Positions 24,959 to 33,043 of a stretch of 64,000 nt of DNA are shown here, one piece after another. Position 1 is the first letter of the stretch. Each line of letters opens with the position of its first letter. The stretch comes from Nitratireductor sp. GTDB lineage: Bacteria; Pseudomonadota; Alphaproteobacteria; Rhizobiales; Rhizobiaceae. The DNA is taken from positions 321,330 to 385,329 of the forward strand of contig JACKJU010000002.1 of the NCBI GenBank assembly GCA_020637805.1, given 5' to 3'. The notes beneath the pieces were generated by a model that worked only from the letters and a program-made list of their open reading frames with translations, was not told the DNA's origin and ran no database searches. A program made the translations under genes and the position numbers.

Positions 24959-25861
24959 TTACCAGTCAGGCGGTTTGTAGCTGACTCCGTATTCAGCGAA
25001 TATCTTCTCCATACTGCCGTTTTCCACCGCGGTGCGGATGACATCTTCCACGGTGTAGCCAAGCGGGCGCCAACTGCTCCTCACAGCAACGCCAAGAGTC
25101 CATTTGCCTTTGGCAAGGCCAACAAGTGGCGGTTCATGGACATCAATTGAATTATCCAGCCCGAAATCGAGCTGTGTCCTCGGTCCCATGACGGCTTTCA
25201 CTTCGCCGGCCCTGAGACCCTCCATCGCCGCCGCGACGCTTGCATACCGTTTCATCTTCGGAATGAGCATGCCGTTGCCGACACTCGAAAGATAGAAGTC
25301 GGCGAGAGAGTCGTTTTCGACACCTACCTCGTCGAAGCGGAAATATGCCGGTACGGGTCCGCCATCCGGATATTCGCTTTTGCGGAAGGCTATGGCGATG
25401 GATTCGTTGAAATAGGGGCTTGAGAGAACAACCTGTTCGTTGCGGCAGCCCAGTTCCCGGTCATAGGGAACATGCAACATCACGTTGGATACGGGGCCAC
25501 CCAGAACAGAACCCTTCCAAACATTGTTGCGCAGGTCGGCGTCCACGTTCTCTCCGGCGGCGGTCTCGTAGAACCGGGCTTCAACCCCGATTTCCCTTGC
25601 GATCAGCTTGCCGATGTCGATGTCTATGCCGGTGAGCTTTCCATCCTTGTGAAATACGAACGGCGGAAAGTCTTCGTAGACCGCAAAACGGATCCATCCT
25701 CGCTCAATGATTTCGTCGAGGCTCTGCCCGACGATTTCCCTTGCCGTGTTCTGGGGCTTCTGGTTGACACCGAACCCGGATTCCACGTTGGCGCAGTTCT
25801 CGGCTCCCGCCGGAAAGGCGAGAGCAAATGCGACGGCAATGCCTGCGAGAAATCTTGTCAA
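24959..25861 (-). CDS. Quinoprotein-associated periplasmic binding protein (XoxJ/MxaJ-like)
   Basis: The 300-residue protein has a Sec signal (residues 1-20, cut after PAGA) and the bacterial solute-binding family 3 fold: FAVYEDFPPFVFHKDG near residue 58, GIDIDIGKLIAREIGVEARF near 78, and a C-terminal KIFAEYGVSYKPPDW. Such proteins accompany methanol and ethanol quinoprotein dehydrogenases (MxaJ, XoxJ), where they are thought to help activate the enzyme and not to import a solute. It lies between the SoxYZ-like carrier and the cytochrome c gene, same strand, 13 bases after the latter. Confidence 0.85.
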   Translation of the reverse strand: MTRFLAGIAVAFALAFPAGAENCANVESGFGVNQKPQNTAREIVGQSLDEIIERGWIRFAVYEDFPPFVFHKDGKLTGIDIDIGKLIAREIGVEARFYETAAGENVDADLRNNVWKGSVLGGPVSNVMLHVPYDRELGCRNEQVVLSSPYFNESIAIAFRKSEYPDGGPVPAYFRFDEVGVENDSLADFYLSSVGNGMLIPKMKRYASVAAAMEGLRAGEVKAVMGPRTQLDFGLDNSIDVHEPPLVGLAKGKWTLGVAVRSSWRPLGYTVEDVIRTAVENGSMEKIFAEYGVSYKPPDW

Positions 25862-25873
25862 CGTATGTGCGCC

Positions 25874-26584
25874 TTACTCGGCCGCGGAAAGGCCGATCGT
25901 GAGCGTTTCGACTGCCTTGTGTATGCTGGTTTCGCTTCCATCAAGGTCTGCCGCCGCCCGCGATGCAACGGAATCCGCGCGCGGAGCGCCTGAACCCGTT
26001 TCGATGGTCTCGGCAATCTTCTGCATTTCATCGCGCAGTTCCGCGACCTTGGGATCGTCCGGTTTCAATGTCGAGAGTTCTTCACGAATGGCTTTCAATC
26101 GATCGGCGTGCTCGTCGATTGCGCCTTCATCGGGCCGGGTCTCGATGTAGGTACGGATCGCCCAGGCAGCCTCCTGGCCGAGAAGCTCGCCGAATGCGGG
26201 CATCTTGGTGGTGCCGTTTTGAGTGTAGCCATGCTTGAAGCGTTCCAGGAACCACTCATCACCTGAATCGTCGGCCTCCAGGAAGCGCAGATCGGGAGCC
26301 AGACCGCCTGAAATTACCTCAAGTCCGTGACACCGTGCGCAGTTCTGGTTGAAGCCGGATGCGCCGATTTTCACTGCCGTTGACCAGAACTCACCATTCG
26401 GGTCACGCCAAGGATTTTCTTCAAGCCATTCCTCGCCGAGATTTGGCAATCCTGTCGTATCGACAGCTTGCGGTGCCACATCACCGTGGGCATCCGATTT
26501 CGGGATGTGCGAGAAAATCACTGCAGCGCCAGCTGCCATGGCCAACGCGAGTTTGATGCCGTTCTTGTACGGATTGATGATCAT
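25874..26584 (-). CDS. Periplasmic cytochrome c (PedF/cytochrome c550 type) of the alcohol oxidation system
   Basis: The 236-residue product starts at the ATG at 26584 behind GGGAGGAACG; a longer frame to 26638 lacks a good site. A signal or anchor helix (IKLALAMAAGAAVIFSHI) precedes a class I cytochrome c domain. The haem motif is CARCH near residue 87 and the likely axial Met lies in TTKMPAFGELL near residue 131. The C-terminal 80 residues are charged and helical (DRLKAIREELSTLKPDDPKVAELRDEM). The cytochrome is the expected electron acceptor of the PQQ alcohol dehydrogenase. It is first in a minus-strand operon with the XoxJ-like and SoxYZ-like genes, divergent from the ABC set at 26726. 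Confidence 0.88.
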   Translation of the reverse strand: MIINPYKNGIKLALAMAAGAAVIFSHIPKSDAHGDVAPQAVDTTGLPNLGEEWLEENPWRDPNGEFWSTAVKIGASGFNQNCARCHGLEVISGGLAPDLRFLEADDSGDEWFLERFKHGYTQNGTTKMPAFGELLGQEAAWAIRTYIETRPDEGAIDEHADRLKAIREELSTLKPDDPKVAELRDEMQKIAETIETGSGAPRADSVASRAAADLDGSETSIHKAVETLTIGLSAAE

Positions 26585-26638
26585 TTTCGTTCCTCCCAGA
26601 TGGATTGAGGAAGTAATCAAAGGCCAACACACGCGCAA

Positions 26639-26654
26639 CTGTACTTAAGGACAA
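26639..26654 (+). promoter_or_regulatory. Candidate regulator site shared with the PQQ dehydrogenase promoter
   Basis: CTGTACTTAAGGACAA lies in the divergent promoter gap, 55 bases from the cytochrome start and 72 from the ABC binding-protein start. The PQQ dehydrogenase upstream region (34777-34792) has the same 16-mer with two differences. The response regulator encoded at 36747 is the natural candidate to bind it; this is inferred. Confidence 0.4.
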
Positions 26655-26725
26655 ACACCCGGCAGTTGTCTGGCATCCGGCGTCGTGTACCTTGTGTGAC
26701 GCGACCTGATGGTCCGGGAGGAACC

Positions 26726-27940
26726 ATGAACAAGCTTTGCGGCCGTGCTCTGCCTCGGGTGCTTTTTGTCCTGTTTACCGCAGCAATTTCAGTTTTCTGC
26801 GGGACCAAAAGTCATGCGCAAACAGCGGACATCCATGTCACCATCGGCTATCTGGAACGGATTGTTCCGCCGCCGCCGGTGCTGTCCAATCTCGATCCGG
26901 TGCCGGAAGACGAGGGCATCCAGGGCGCCCGCTTGGGAGTTGCCGACAACGCAACGACGGGAAAGTTCCTGGGTCAGAAATTCGAGCTGGTGGAGGCCAG
27001 TGCAGAAAGCGATGATGCATTCCTTGCTGCCGGGGCAGGGCTGCTGGGGCAAACCCCGTTTCTGATCGTCGACGCGCCGGCTGAACTGTTGCTCGCCCTT
27101 TCGCGTCTGCCCGAAGCTGAACACGCGATCCTGTTCAATATCTCGGCAGCGGACACATCCCTGAGAAGTGAGAGCTGCTCTGCCAACATTCTTCACACGA
27201 TACCCTCGCGCGCCATGCTTGCCGATGCCCTGTCGCAGTTCGCGGTAAAGAAGCGCTGGACCAGATGGGCAATCATATCGGGTGACAGGCCTTCCGATCA
27301 GTTGTTCGCAGAGGCGCTGAGGAATTCCGCCATGAAGTTCCGCCTGGAACTGGTCGGTGAAAAGACGTGGAAATTCGACGCCGACATGCGTCGCAGCGCG
27401 GGAAGCGAGGTTCCGCTCTTCACGCAGGATTTCCCGGACCACGACTTGCTGGTCGTTGCCGACGAGGCAAATGATTTCGGACGGTATGTTCCCTACAATA
27501 CTTGGTTGCCGAGACCGGTTGGCGGATCGGAGGGCATCACTCCCTCGGGCTGGTCGGCATCGGTTGAGGAGTTCGGTGCCGCGCAGTTGCAGAGCCGCTT
27601 CAGGGAAATGGCTTCACGGGGCATGCGTGCTGTCGACTATGTCGGCTGGCTTGCCGCGCGCGCCATTGGTGAGGCGGTGACGCGAACCGGCAATGCCGAT
27701 GCGGGCGCTTTGCGTGACTACCTTCTATCGGACGAATTCCAGTTGGCCGGCTTCAAGGGAAGACCGCTTACATTCCGCAAATGGAATGGCCAGATGCGCC
27801 AGCCGATACCGCTCACGCATCCGCATGCGGTCGTCCTGCAGGCACCCGTCGAGGGGTTTCTGCACAGGCGCAATGAACTCGACACGCTTGGCCTCGACTA
27901 CCGGGAATCCGGTTGCTCAGCCTTTGGTTACAGGGAGTGA
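26726..27940 (+). CDS. ABC-system periplasmic binding protein, PQQ alcohol dehydrogenase-associated
   Basis: The 404-residue protein starts after CCGGGAGGAACC and has a signal peptide ending near SHAQ (residue 32). The mature part begins IHVTIGYLERIVPPPPVLSN. It has a type-1 periplasmic binding fold with DADMRRSAGSEVPLFTQDFPDHD in the middle. Proteins of this kind are annotated as binding components of the PQQ-dependent alcohol dehydrogenase ABC system. From memory, relatives in the Methylorubrum lut cluster and Pseudomonas ped cluster take part in lanthanide-dependent growth. It heads an operon of five to six genes including an ATPase and permease. Confidence 0.82.
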   Translation: MNKLCGRALPRVLFVLFTAAISVFCGTKSHAQTADIHVTIGYLERIVPPPPVLSNLDPVPEDEGIQGARLGVADNATTGKFLGQKFELVEASAESDDAFLAAGAGLLGQTPFLIVDAPAELLLALSRLPEAEHAILFNISAADTSLRSESCSANILHTIPSRAMLADALSQFAVKKRWTRWAIISGDRPSDQLFAEALRNSAMKFRLELVGEKTWKFDADMRRSAGSEVPLFTQDFPDHDLLVVADEANDFGRYVPYNTWLPRPVGGSEGITPSGWSASVEEFGAAQLQSRFREMASRGMRAVDYVGWLAARAIGEAVTRTGNADAGALRDYLLSDEFQLAGFKGRPLTFRKWNGQMRQPIPLTHPHAVVLQAPVEGFLHRRNELDTLGLDYRESGCSAFGYRE

Positions 27941-27942
27941 AA

Positions 27943-28932
27943 ATGACAAGGCATATTGTTGTTGGCCTGGGACTTCTGCTTGCCGCATCTGTCACAAGTG
28001 CGGGATCTGCCTGGGCCGGAGGCGGAGAGGTTTGGGTTTCCAACGAAAAGGATGACACCGTTTCGGTGATCGACGTCGACACGCTTGAGGTGACCCGAAC
28101 GATCGAGGTAGGCGAACGGCCGCGCGGGATCACGTTCTCGAACGATCATTCCATCCTCTATCTGTGTGCGTCGGACAGCGATGCAGTGCAGGTCATTGAT
28201 CCTGACAGCGGCAAGATCCTGCACAATCTTCCATCGGGCGAGGACCCCGAACAGTTCATATTGCATCCGGACAATCGGCATCTTTACATCGCCAACGAGG
28301 ATGATGCGATCACCACGGTGGTAGACGTCGAGACCAGAAAGGTCATCTCCCAGATTGATGTCGGCGTTGAACCCGAGGGGATGGCAGTTTCGCCTGACGG
28401 AAAAATCGTGATCACGACTTCCGAAACCACCAACATGGCCCACTGGATCGACACTGTCAGCCAGAAGATATTCGCCAACACGCTTGTCGATCAGCGTCCA
28501 CGTCATGCCGAGTTCACCGGTGATGGCAAGGAACTGTGGGTGAGTACCGAGATTGGCGGCACGATATCCGTGTTCGACGTGGCAAGCCGTGCCGAAAAGG
28601 CAAAGATCAGGTTCGAGATTACGGGTATTCATCCCGACAGGATTCAGCCCGTCGGGTTCAAGATGACGGACGATGAACGATACGTATTCGTTGCACTTGG
28701 ACCAGCAAACCAGGTCGCGGTTGTCGATCGCGAGACCTACCAGCCCATCGACTATATCCAGGTCGGACGAAGGGCCTGGCACATGGCTTTTACAGGCGAC
28801 CAGAAGCTGCTCTTCGTCACGAACGGAGTGTCGGGCGATGTGACCGTGATCGACGTGGAAAGCCAGAAACCGGTGAAAACGATCAAGGTTGGCCGTTTCC
28901 CCTGGGGGGCAACATGGCGGCCCGGCAAGTGA
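27943..28932 (+). CDS. PQQ catabolism-associated YVTN/YncE beta-propeller protein
   Basis: The 329-residue exported protein (signal peptide to about AWAGG, residue 26) consists of about seven beta-propeller blades with the YVTN-type pattern: VWVSNEKDDTVSVIDVDTLE, ILYLCASDSDAVQVIDPDSG, LYIANEDDAITTVVDVETRK, LWVSTEIGGTISVFDVASR and LLFVTNGVSGDVTVIDVESQ. It follows the binding-protein gene by two bases. Propellers of this group are a standard member of PQQ alcohol dehydrogenase clusters; their exact job is not established. Confidence 0.88.
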   Translation: MTRHIVVGLGLLLAASVTSAGSAWAGGGEVWVSNEKDDTVSVIDVDTLEVTRTIEVGERPRGITFSNDHSILYLCASDSDAVQVIDPDSGKILHNLPSGEDPEQFILHPDNRHLYIANEDDAITTVVDVETRKVISQIDVGVEPEGMAVSPDGKIVITTSETTNMAHWIDTVSQKIFANTLVDQRPRHAEFTGDGKELWVSTEIGGTISVFDVASRAEKAKIRFEITGIHPDRIQPVGFKMTDDERYVFVALGPANQVAVVDRETYQPIDYIQVGRRAWHMAFTGDQKLLFVTNGVSGDVTVIDVESQKPVKTIKVGRFPWGATWRPGK

Positions 28933-28960
28933 AACATCAGGATTCGTGGGGAGAAATGAG

Positions 28961-29446
28961 ATGTATAGGATTTCCATCCTGCTGGTGTCATTGGTGATGG
29001 CTGGAACTGCATTCCTGACACTGGCAAATGCCACAAGCCACGGGGCGAATGCAGAGGCAGACGATGACGACGCTCCGGCTTTGGGCATGGCTGGTGTCCT
29101 GTCTTCCGGCAACCGGGGCAAGATACCTCAACTGACACTTTCGGCAGGAATGCCGCTCCTCGACGGCGAAGGCAGCATCAGGTTGAAATCCGGTGTCTAC
29201 TACGAACTCGAGATCAGTGCGGATGGCAGCCAGGAACTGCAGCTGACAGCCCCGGGATTCTTTCGGGCAATCTGGATCGATGAAGTGGTCATCGACGGTA
29301 TCGAGGTCCGCCCTCTCGGACTTGACAGTCTGGAGTTCGACGAGGCCGGAACGGCAGAGATAAGCTTCCTTGCAATCAAGCCGGGTACCTATACCCTCGG
29401 TGTCCCTGGAAGCGACCTTCAGAGGGTGGAGCTGATTATCGAGTGA
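28961..29446 (+). CDS. Exported cupredoxin-like protein of the PQQ/lanthanide cluster
   Basis: The 161-residue protein starts at the ATG at 28961 after GGGGAGAAATGAG and has a signal peptide ending near LANATS. An acidic stretch EADDDDAPAL follows. The C-terminal 100 residues (KSGVYYELEISADGSQELQL, FFRAIWIDEVVIDGIEVRPL, GTYTLGVPGSDLQRVELIIE) look like an all-beta cupredoxin-type fold without the usual copper ligands. It overlaps the ATPase gene by 4 bases. The position matches the exported unknown-function member of lut/ped-type operons. The acidic patch could bind cations, which is speculative. Confidence 0.7.
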   Translation: MYRISILLVSLVMAGTAFLTLANATSHGANAEADDDDAPALGMAGVLSSGNRGKIPQLTLSAGMPLLDGEGSIRLKSGVYYELEISADGSQELQLTAPGFFRAIWIDEVVIDGIEVRPLGLDSLEFDEAGTAEISFLAIKPGTYTLGVPGSDLQRVELIIE

Positions 29447-30186
29447 CCAGCCAGGACAGAACCGGTCTTGAGGTAGACCGGCTGACCCACAGATACGGTT
29501 CGAAGACTGCACTGGATGGAGTTTCCTTCTCGGTGGAGCAGGGGACTTTCTGTGCCCTGCTAGGACCGAACGGAGCCGGGAAGTCCACATTGTTTGCACT
29601 GTTGACCAGGCTGTTCGTTCCGCGGGAGGGAACGATCCGTGTCGCCGGGGTTTCCCTTCAGGAAAACCCGAGAGCCGCACTGGCAATGATTGGTGTCGTG
29701 TTTCAGCAGCCGACGCTCGATCTTGATCTGAGCGTGGTTCAGAACATGAAGTACTTTGCCGCGTTGCACGGACTGAGCGGGAGGGAGGCAGACAAAAGGA
29801 TCGGAGAATCGCTGTCGCGTCTCGGCATGGCGGAACGGGCAAATGAGAAGGTTCGTTCACTCAATGGCGGCCACCGCCGGCGCATGGAGATCGCCCGTTC
29901 GCTCGTTCACCGGCCACGGATACTCCTGCTGGACGAACCGACCGTCGGACTTGATGCGGCCAGCCGGCAATCGATCACGGAGCATGTTCACGGACTTGCA
30001 CGGGATGACGGGTTGACCGTGCTGTGGGCCACTCATCTCGTCGACGAGGTGGGGGATTCAGACCAGTTGGTTGTCCTTCATCAGGGCAAGATACGCGCCG
30101 ATGCGACAAGCGGAGAAATCAGGAATGGCCAGCCGCTCGCGCAGGCATTCGCCCGACTTACAAATGATTGCGAGGCAGCGGCGTGA
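29443..30186 (+). CDS. ABC transporter ATP-binding protein, PQQ alcohol dehydrogenase system
   Basis: The 247-residue ATPase starts at a GTG in a GTGA overlap with the previous stop. Walker A is GPNGAGKST near residue 42, the Q-loop is VVFQQPTLD, the signature variant is LNGGHRRRMEIARSLVH near residue 142, Walker B is ILLLDEPTVGLD near 163, and the H-loop is WATHLVDE near 195. It is of the ABC-2 (exporter or DrrA-like) type and pairs with the following ABC-2 permease. In lut/ped clusters the homologous pair has been linked to lanthanide use. The export-type architecture combined with periplasmic binding proteins remains unexplained. Confidence 0.88.
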   Translation: MTSQDRTGLEVDRLTHRYGSKTALDGVSFSVEQGTFCALLGPNGAGKSTLFALLTRLFVPREGTIRVAGVSLQENPRAALAMIGVVFQQPTLDLDLSVVQNMKYFAALHGLSGREADKRIGESLSRLGMAERANEKVRSLNGGHRRRMEIARSLVHRPRILLLDEPTVGLDAASRQSITEHVHGLARDDGLTVLWATHLVDEVGDSDQLVVLHQGKIRADATSGEIRNGQPLAQAFARLTNDCEAAA

Positions 30187-30977
30187 ACGCTTACCTGACA
30201 AGTCTGATCGGCATTACCCGGCGTGAAAGCCTGAGGTTCCTGTCACAGAAGGGGCGGTTTTTTTCTGCCCTGGTACGCCCGCTCCTCTGGCTGGTCATTT
30301 TCGCGGCCGGTTTCAGGGCAGCACTCGGTCTGTCAATCGAGCCGCCCTACCAGACCTACATCACCTACGAGATCTATATCGTACCCGGCCTGTGCGGGAT
30401 GATACAGCTGTTCAACGGAATGCAGTCATCGTTCAGCCTCGTATATGACCGGGAAATGGGGTCAATGCGGCTCTTGCTGACGAGTCCCTTGCCACGCTGG
30501 TGGCTGTTGTTCTCCAAGCTGCTGGCAGGCACGGTTATATCGATCATCCAGGTGTATGTGTTCCTGGCGATCGCGGCGCTGTTTGATATCCGGTTCAGCC
30601 TGGCAGGCTATGTTGCCGCCTTTCCTGCACTGCTTCTGAGCGGATTGATGCTTGGCGCTTTTGGCCTTCTGATATCGTCACGCATAAAGCAGTTGGAGAA
30701 TTTCGCCGGAGTAATGAATTTCGTCATCTTCCCGATGTTCTTCCTTTCAACTGCCCTCTATCCGCTGTGGAAGATGGCCGAGGCTTCACCCTTGCTGCGG
30801 GACTTGTGCGCCTACAGTCCGCTGACACATGCCGTGGAACTCATCCGCTTTGCGCTCTATACTCAGTTCAATCCCGATGCATTTGTCTGGCTGGTCGCGC
30901 TCACGGCATTGTTCATGGCGGGCGCCGTGGCCGGGTATGATCCGGAACGCAGTGCCATTCTGCGCAGGGCAGGGTAG
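30183..30977 (+). CDS. ABC-2 type transporter permease, PQQ alcohol dehydrogenase system
   Basis: The 264-residue membrane protein has about six hydrophobic helices of the ABC-2 permease family, with the conserved middle region YDREMGSMRLLLTSPLPRWW (near residue 92) and FVIFPMFFLSTALYPLWKM (near 180). The GTG at 30183 overlaps the ATPase stop and gives the natural N-terminus; a TTG at 30168 is also in frame. It forms the membrane half of the transporter with the preceding ATPase. Confidence 0.87.
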   Translation: MNAYLTSLIGITRRESLRFLSQKGRFFSALVRPLLWLVIFAAGFRAALGLSIEPPYQTYITYEIYIVPGLCGMIQLFNGMQSSFSLVYDREMGSMRLLLTSPLPRWWLLFSKLLAGTVISIIQVYVFLAIAALFDIRFSLAGYVAAFPALLLSGLMLGAFGLLISSRIKQLENFAGVMNFVIFPMFFLSTALYPLWKMAEASPLLRDLCAYSPLTHAVELIRFALYTQFNPDAFVWLVALTALFMAGAVAGYDPERSAILRRAG

Positions 30978-31027
30978 GAGGCAATTGAACGCGTGCTGCA
31001 ATTGAGAATATCAGGAGGAGAGAACCC

Positions 31028-31639
31028 ATGTGTACTACCAGAAAAAAGCTTATCTATTTGGCTCTCACCGGCTTGATTTTCTGCACTCCCGCTTCCGCCC
31101 AGAGCGGAGGCAAGGACGGCGAAGGCATCTGGCAGCTCGATGCCGGGACGGAGGTTGAGGACGAGGGTGGTACGCTCAATCCGGACGAACTCACGCTCAA
31201 CAAGGCAATCAAGAACGCGATGCGTGGCAAGGTCGACATGATGACCTGCGCCCAGGGCTATCTGATGACCAAGATGGGCAACCATGGAGATGCGCGCACG
31301 ATCTTCGAGAATTGTGCGAAACAGGGCTATACGGGCACGATGACCTGGATGTCCTACATGGACACCAACGGATATGGAAAACCCGAGGACCCGAAAGCTG
31401 CCGCTGAATGGGACCGCAAGGCCGCCGACGCAGGCGATCCGGTTGGCATGCTCAATTACGGACTTGATCTCTTGCGCGGACACGGTGTCGAACCTGATCC
31501 GCAGGCGGGCAGGGTGCTGATCGACAGGGCTGCGGATGCAGGCATCCGCGATGCAATCGATGTTCGTGAATCCGGTTATGACTGGAAGGCGGGCACACCA
31601 GATGCAGACGACTGGCGCTACGAGAAGCGAATCTATTGA
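31028..31639 (+). CDS. Exported SEL1/TPR-like repeat protein
   Basis: The 203-residue protein is preceded by AGGAGGAGAG and has a signal peptide ending at PASAQS. Residues about 60-170 contain SEL1-like helical repeats (DARTIFENCAKQGYTGTMTW, GYGKPEDPKAAAEWDRKAAD, GMLNYGLDLLRGHGVEPDPQ). It ends WRYEKRIY. It is the last gene of the operon beginning at 26726 and its stop overlaps the convergent ATPase gene by 7 bases. A chaperone or scaffold role in the periplasm is likely for the fold, but nothing specific is shown. Confidence 0.78.
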   Translation: MCTTRKKLIYLALTGLIFCTPASAQSGGKDGEGIWQLDAGTEVEDEGGTLNPDELTLNKAIKNAMRGKVDMMTCAQGYLMTKMGNHGDARTIFENCAKQGYTGTMTWMSYMDTNGYGKPEDPKAAAEWDRKAADAGDPVGMLNYGLDLLRGHGVEPDPQAGRVLIDRAADAGIRDAIDVRESGYDWKAGTPDADDWRYEKRIY

Positions 31640-32244
31640 TCCGTTAAGCCCTCTATGCGCCGGAGCCGGGCCGGCGTTCCTTCCAGCCTGTAGTGTATAT
31701 CTGCCAGGAAATCGGCTTCAGGCCCTGAATGGGTGACGAGAAGGATTGCCATTCCCCTTGATCTGGCCAGCGAGCGGGTCAGTTCCAGCATCTCCTGAAC
31801 CAGCGCGTGGTCGAGCGATGTGAACGGCTCGTCAAGCACGAGTAACTCTGGCTCAATGGCAAAGGCCCTGGCAAGTGACAGCCGCCGTTGCTGGCCAAGT
31901 GACATCTGCGAAGGAAAGTTGTCCTCCTTGCCGGAAAGCCCCATGGCGGCCATTGCATCAAGCGCCGTTTCCTTGCTGCAGCCGGAGACCAGCATCAGGT
32001 TCTCAAGCGCGCTGCGCCACGCCAGAAGCCGTGGTTCCTGGAAGACCATTCCGATCCGGGAGCGGCTGGCAAGCGTGCCGTCGAAGTCCTGATCGAGACC
32101 GGTAAGTATGTTCAGGAGGGTGGTCTTGCCGATGCCCGAAGGCCCCAGCAGGGCAACATGTTCGCCGGCTTTGATCTCTAGTTCGATTTCGCCGAGAACG
32201 CTTGTTGACCCGAATGCCTTGTGCCGGAGATCCAGGCGTATCAT
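31633..32244 (-). CDS. NitT/TauT-type ABC transporter ATP-binding protein
   Basis: The 203-residue ATPase is complete but short. Walker A is GPSGIGKTT near residue 33, the Q-loop is GMVFQEPRLLAW, the signature is MSLGQQRRLSLARAFA near residue 116, Walker B is LLVLDEPFTSLDHAL near residue 136, and the H-loop is LLVTHSG near 171. The FQEPRLLAWRSALENL segment is typical of the nitrate/taurine/sulfonate group. It overlaps the permease gene by 4 bases. It lacks the C-terminal extension of longer family members. Confidence 0.87.
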   Translation of the reverse strand: MIRLDLRHKAFGSTSVLGEIELEIKAGEHVALLGPSGIGKTTLLNILTGLDQDFDGTLASRSRIGMVFQEPRLLAWRSALENLMLVSGCSKETALDAMAAMGLSGKEDNFPSQMSLGQQRRLSLARAFAIEPELLVLDEPFTSLDHALVQEMLELTRSLARSRGMAILLVTHSGPEADFLADIHYRLEGTPARLRRIEGLTDQ

Positions 32245-33002
32245 GCCTGCCTCCAGCGGTTGGCGCGCACCTCGACGGGCTGGATTATCAACAGCTCTAC
32301 CGCGAGCATGACAATGACGAAAGTGAGCGCGTAGGCGAGCACGAGCGTGACATCAAACAACTGGAAACCCAGGTGGATCTGGAAGCCTATGCCATTTGGC
32401 CGACCGAGAAACTCGACAACAAGGACGATTTTCCAGATCAGCGAGAGGCCGGACCGCGAAGAAGCGGCAATGTAGGGTGCCATCTGCGGAATCAGGAAAT
32501 GACGTATCCGCACACCTGGCGGTACATGAAAGACGCTGGCCACCTCATCAAGTTTTCGATCCAACGCCCTTGCTCCTTCCCTGATCATGACAACCACGGT
32601 GGGAATCTTGTTGAGCGCGACGGCCGTTACTGCGGCAGCCTCGGTGAGACCGATCCACAGGTAGCACAGAACAATGATGACCAGCGCTGGCAGGTTCAAC
32701 ATCAGCACAAGCAAGGTGTCCAGCCAGGAATTGGCAGTGCGATTGCGTCCCATGAACATGCCCACGGCAATGCCGACTGCCAGAGCAAGTACAAAGGCTG
32801 CCAGAACGCGCATCAAGGTGGCAAACAAGTGAATCCAAAGTTCGCCGGTTGCCGCCTCAGATGCCATCTTGCGGGCAACGGGAACCGGACCGGGAAGCAA
32901 TTGCGGGTCGTTGGCGACAGCGGATGCTATGCCCCATGCCGCCAATATCAGCGCAATTGAAATTGCCCGTATGAAGATCTCACCTGAAAAACGACCCCGC
33001 AT
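32241..33002 (-). CDS. NitT/TauT-type ABC transporter permease
   Basis: The 253-residue permease has six hydrophobic helices and the family loop EVASVFHVPPGVRIRHFLIP-like region (about residues 145-170), followed by APYIAASSRSGLSLIWKIVL. The start at 33002 has a GAAGG site; the frame extends to a TTG at 33032 with no better support. It overlaps its ATPase downstream and lies 41 bases after the binding-protein stop, making a three-gene minus-strand operon. Confidence 0.86.
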   Translation of the reverse strand: MRGRFSGEIFIRAISIALILAAWGIASAVANDPQLLPGPVPVARKMASEAATGELWIHLFATLMRVLAAFVLALAVGIAVGMFMGRNRTANSWLDTLLVLMLNLPALVIIVLCYLWIGLTEAAAVTAVALNKIPTVVVMIREGARALDRKLDEVASVFHVPPGVRIRHFLIPQMAPYIAASSRSGLSLIWKIVLVVEFLGRPNGIGFQIHLGFQLFDVTLVLAYALTFVIVMLAVELLIIQPVEVRANRWRQA

Positions 33003-33043
33003 GTTGGACCTTCTGCCAGCCTGCTTCCGCAAATGTGCCGGTT

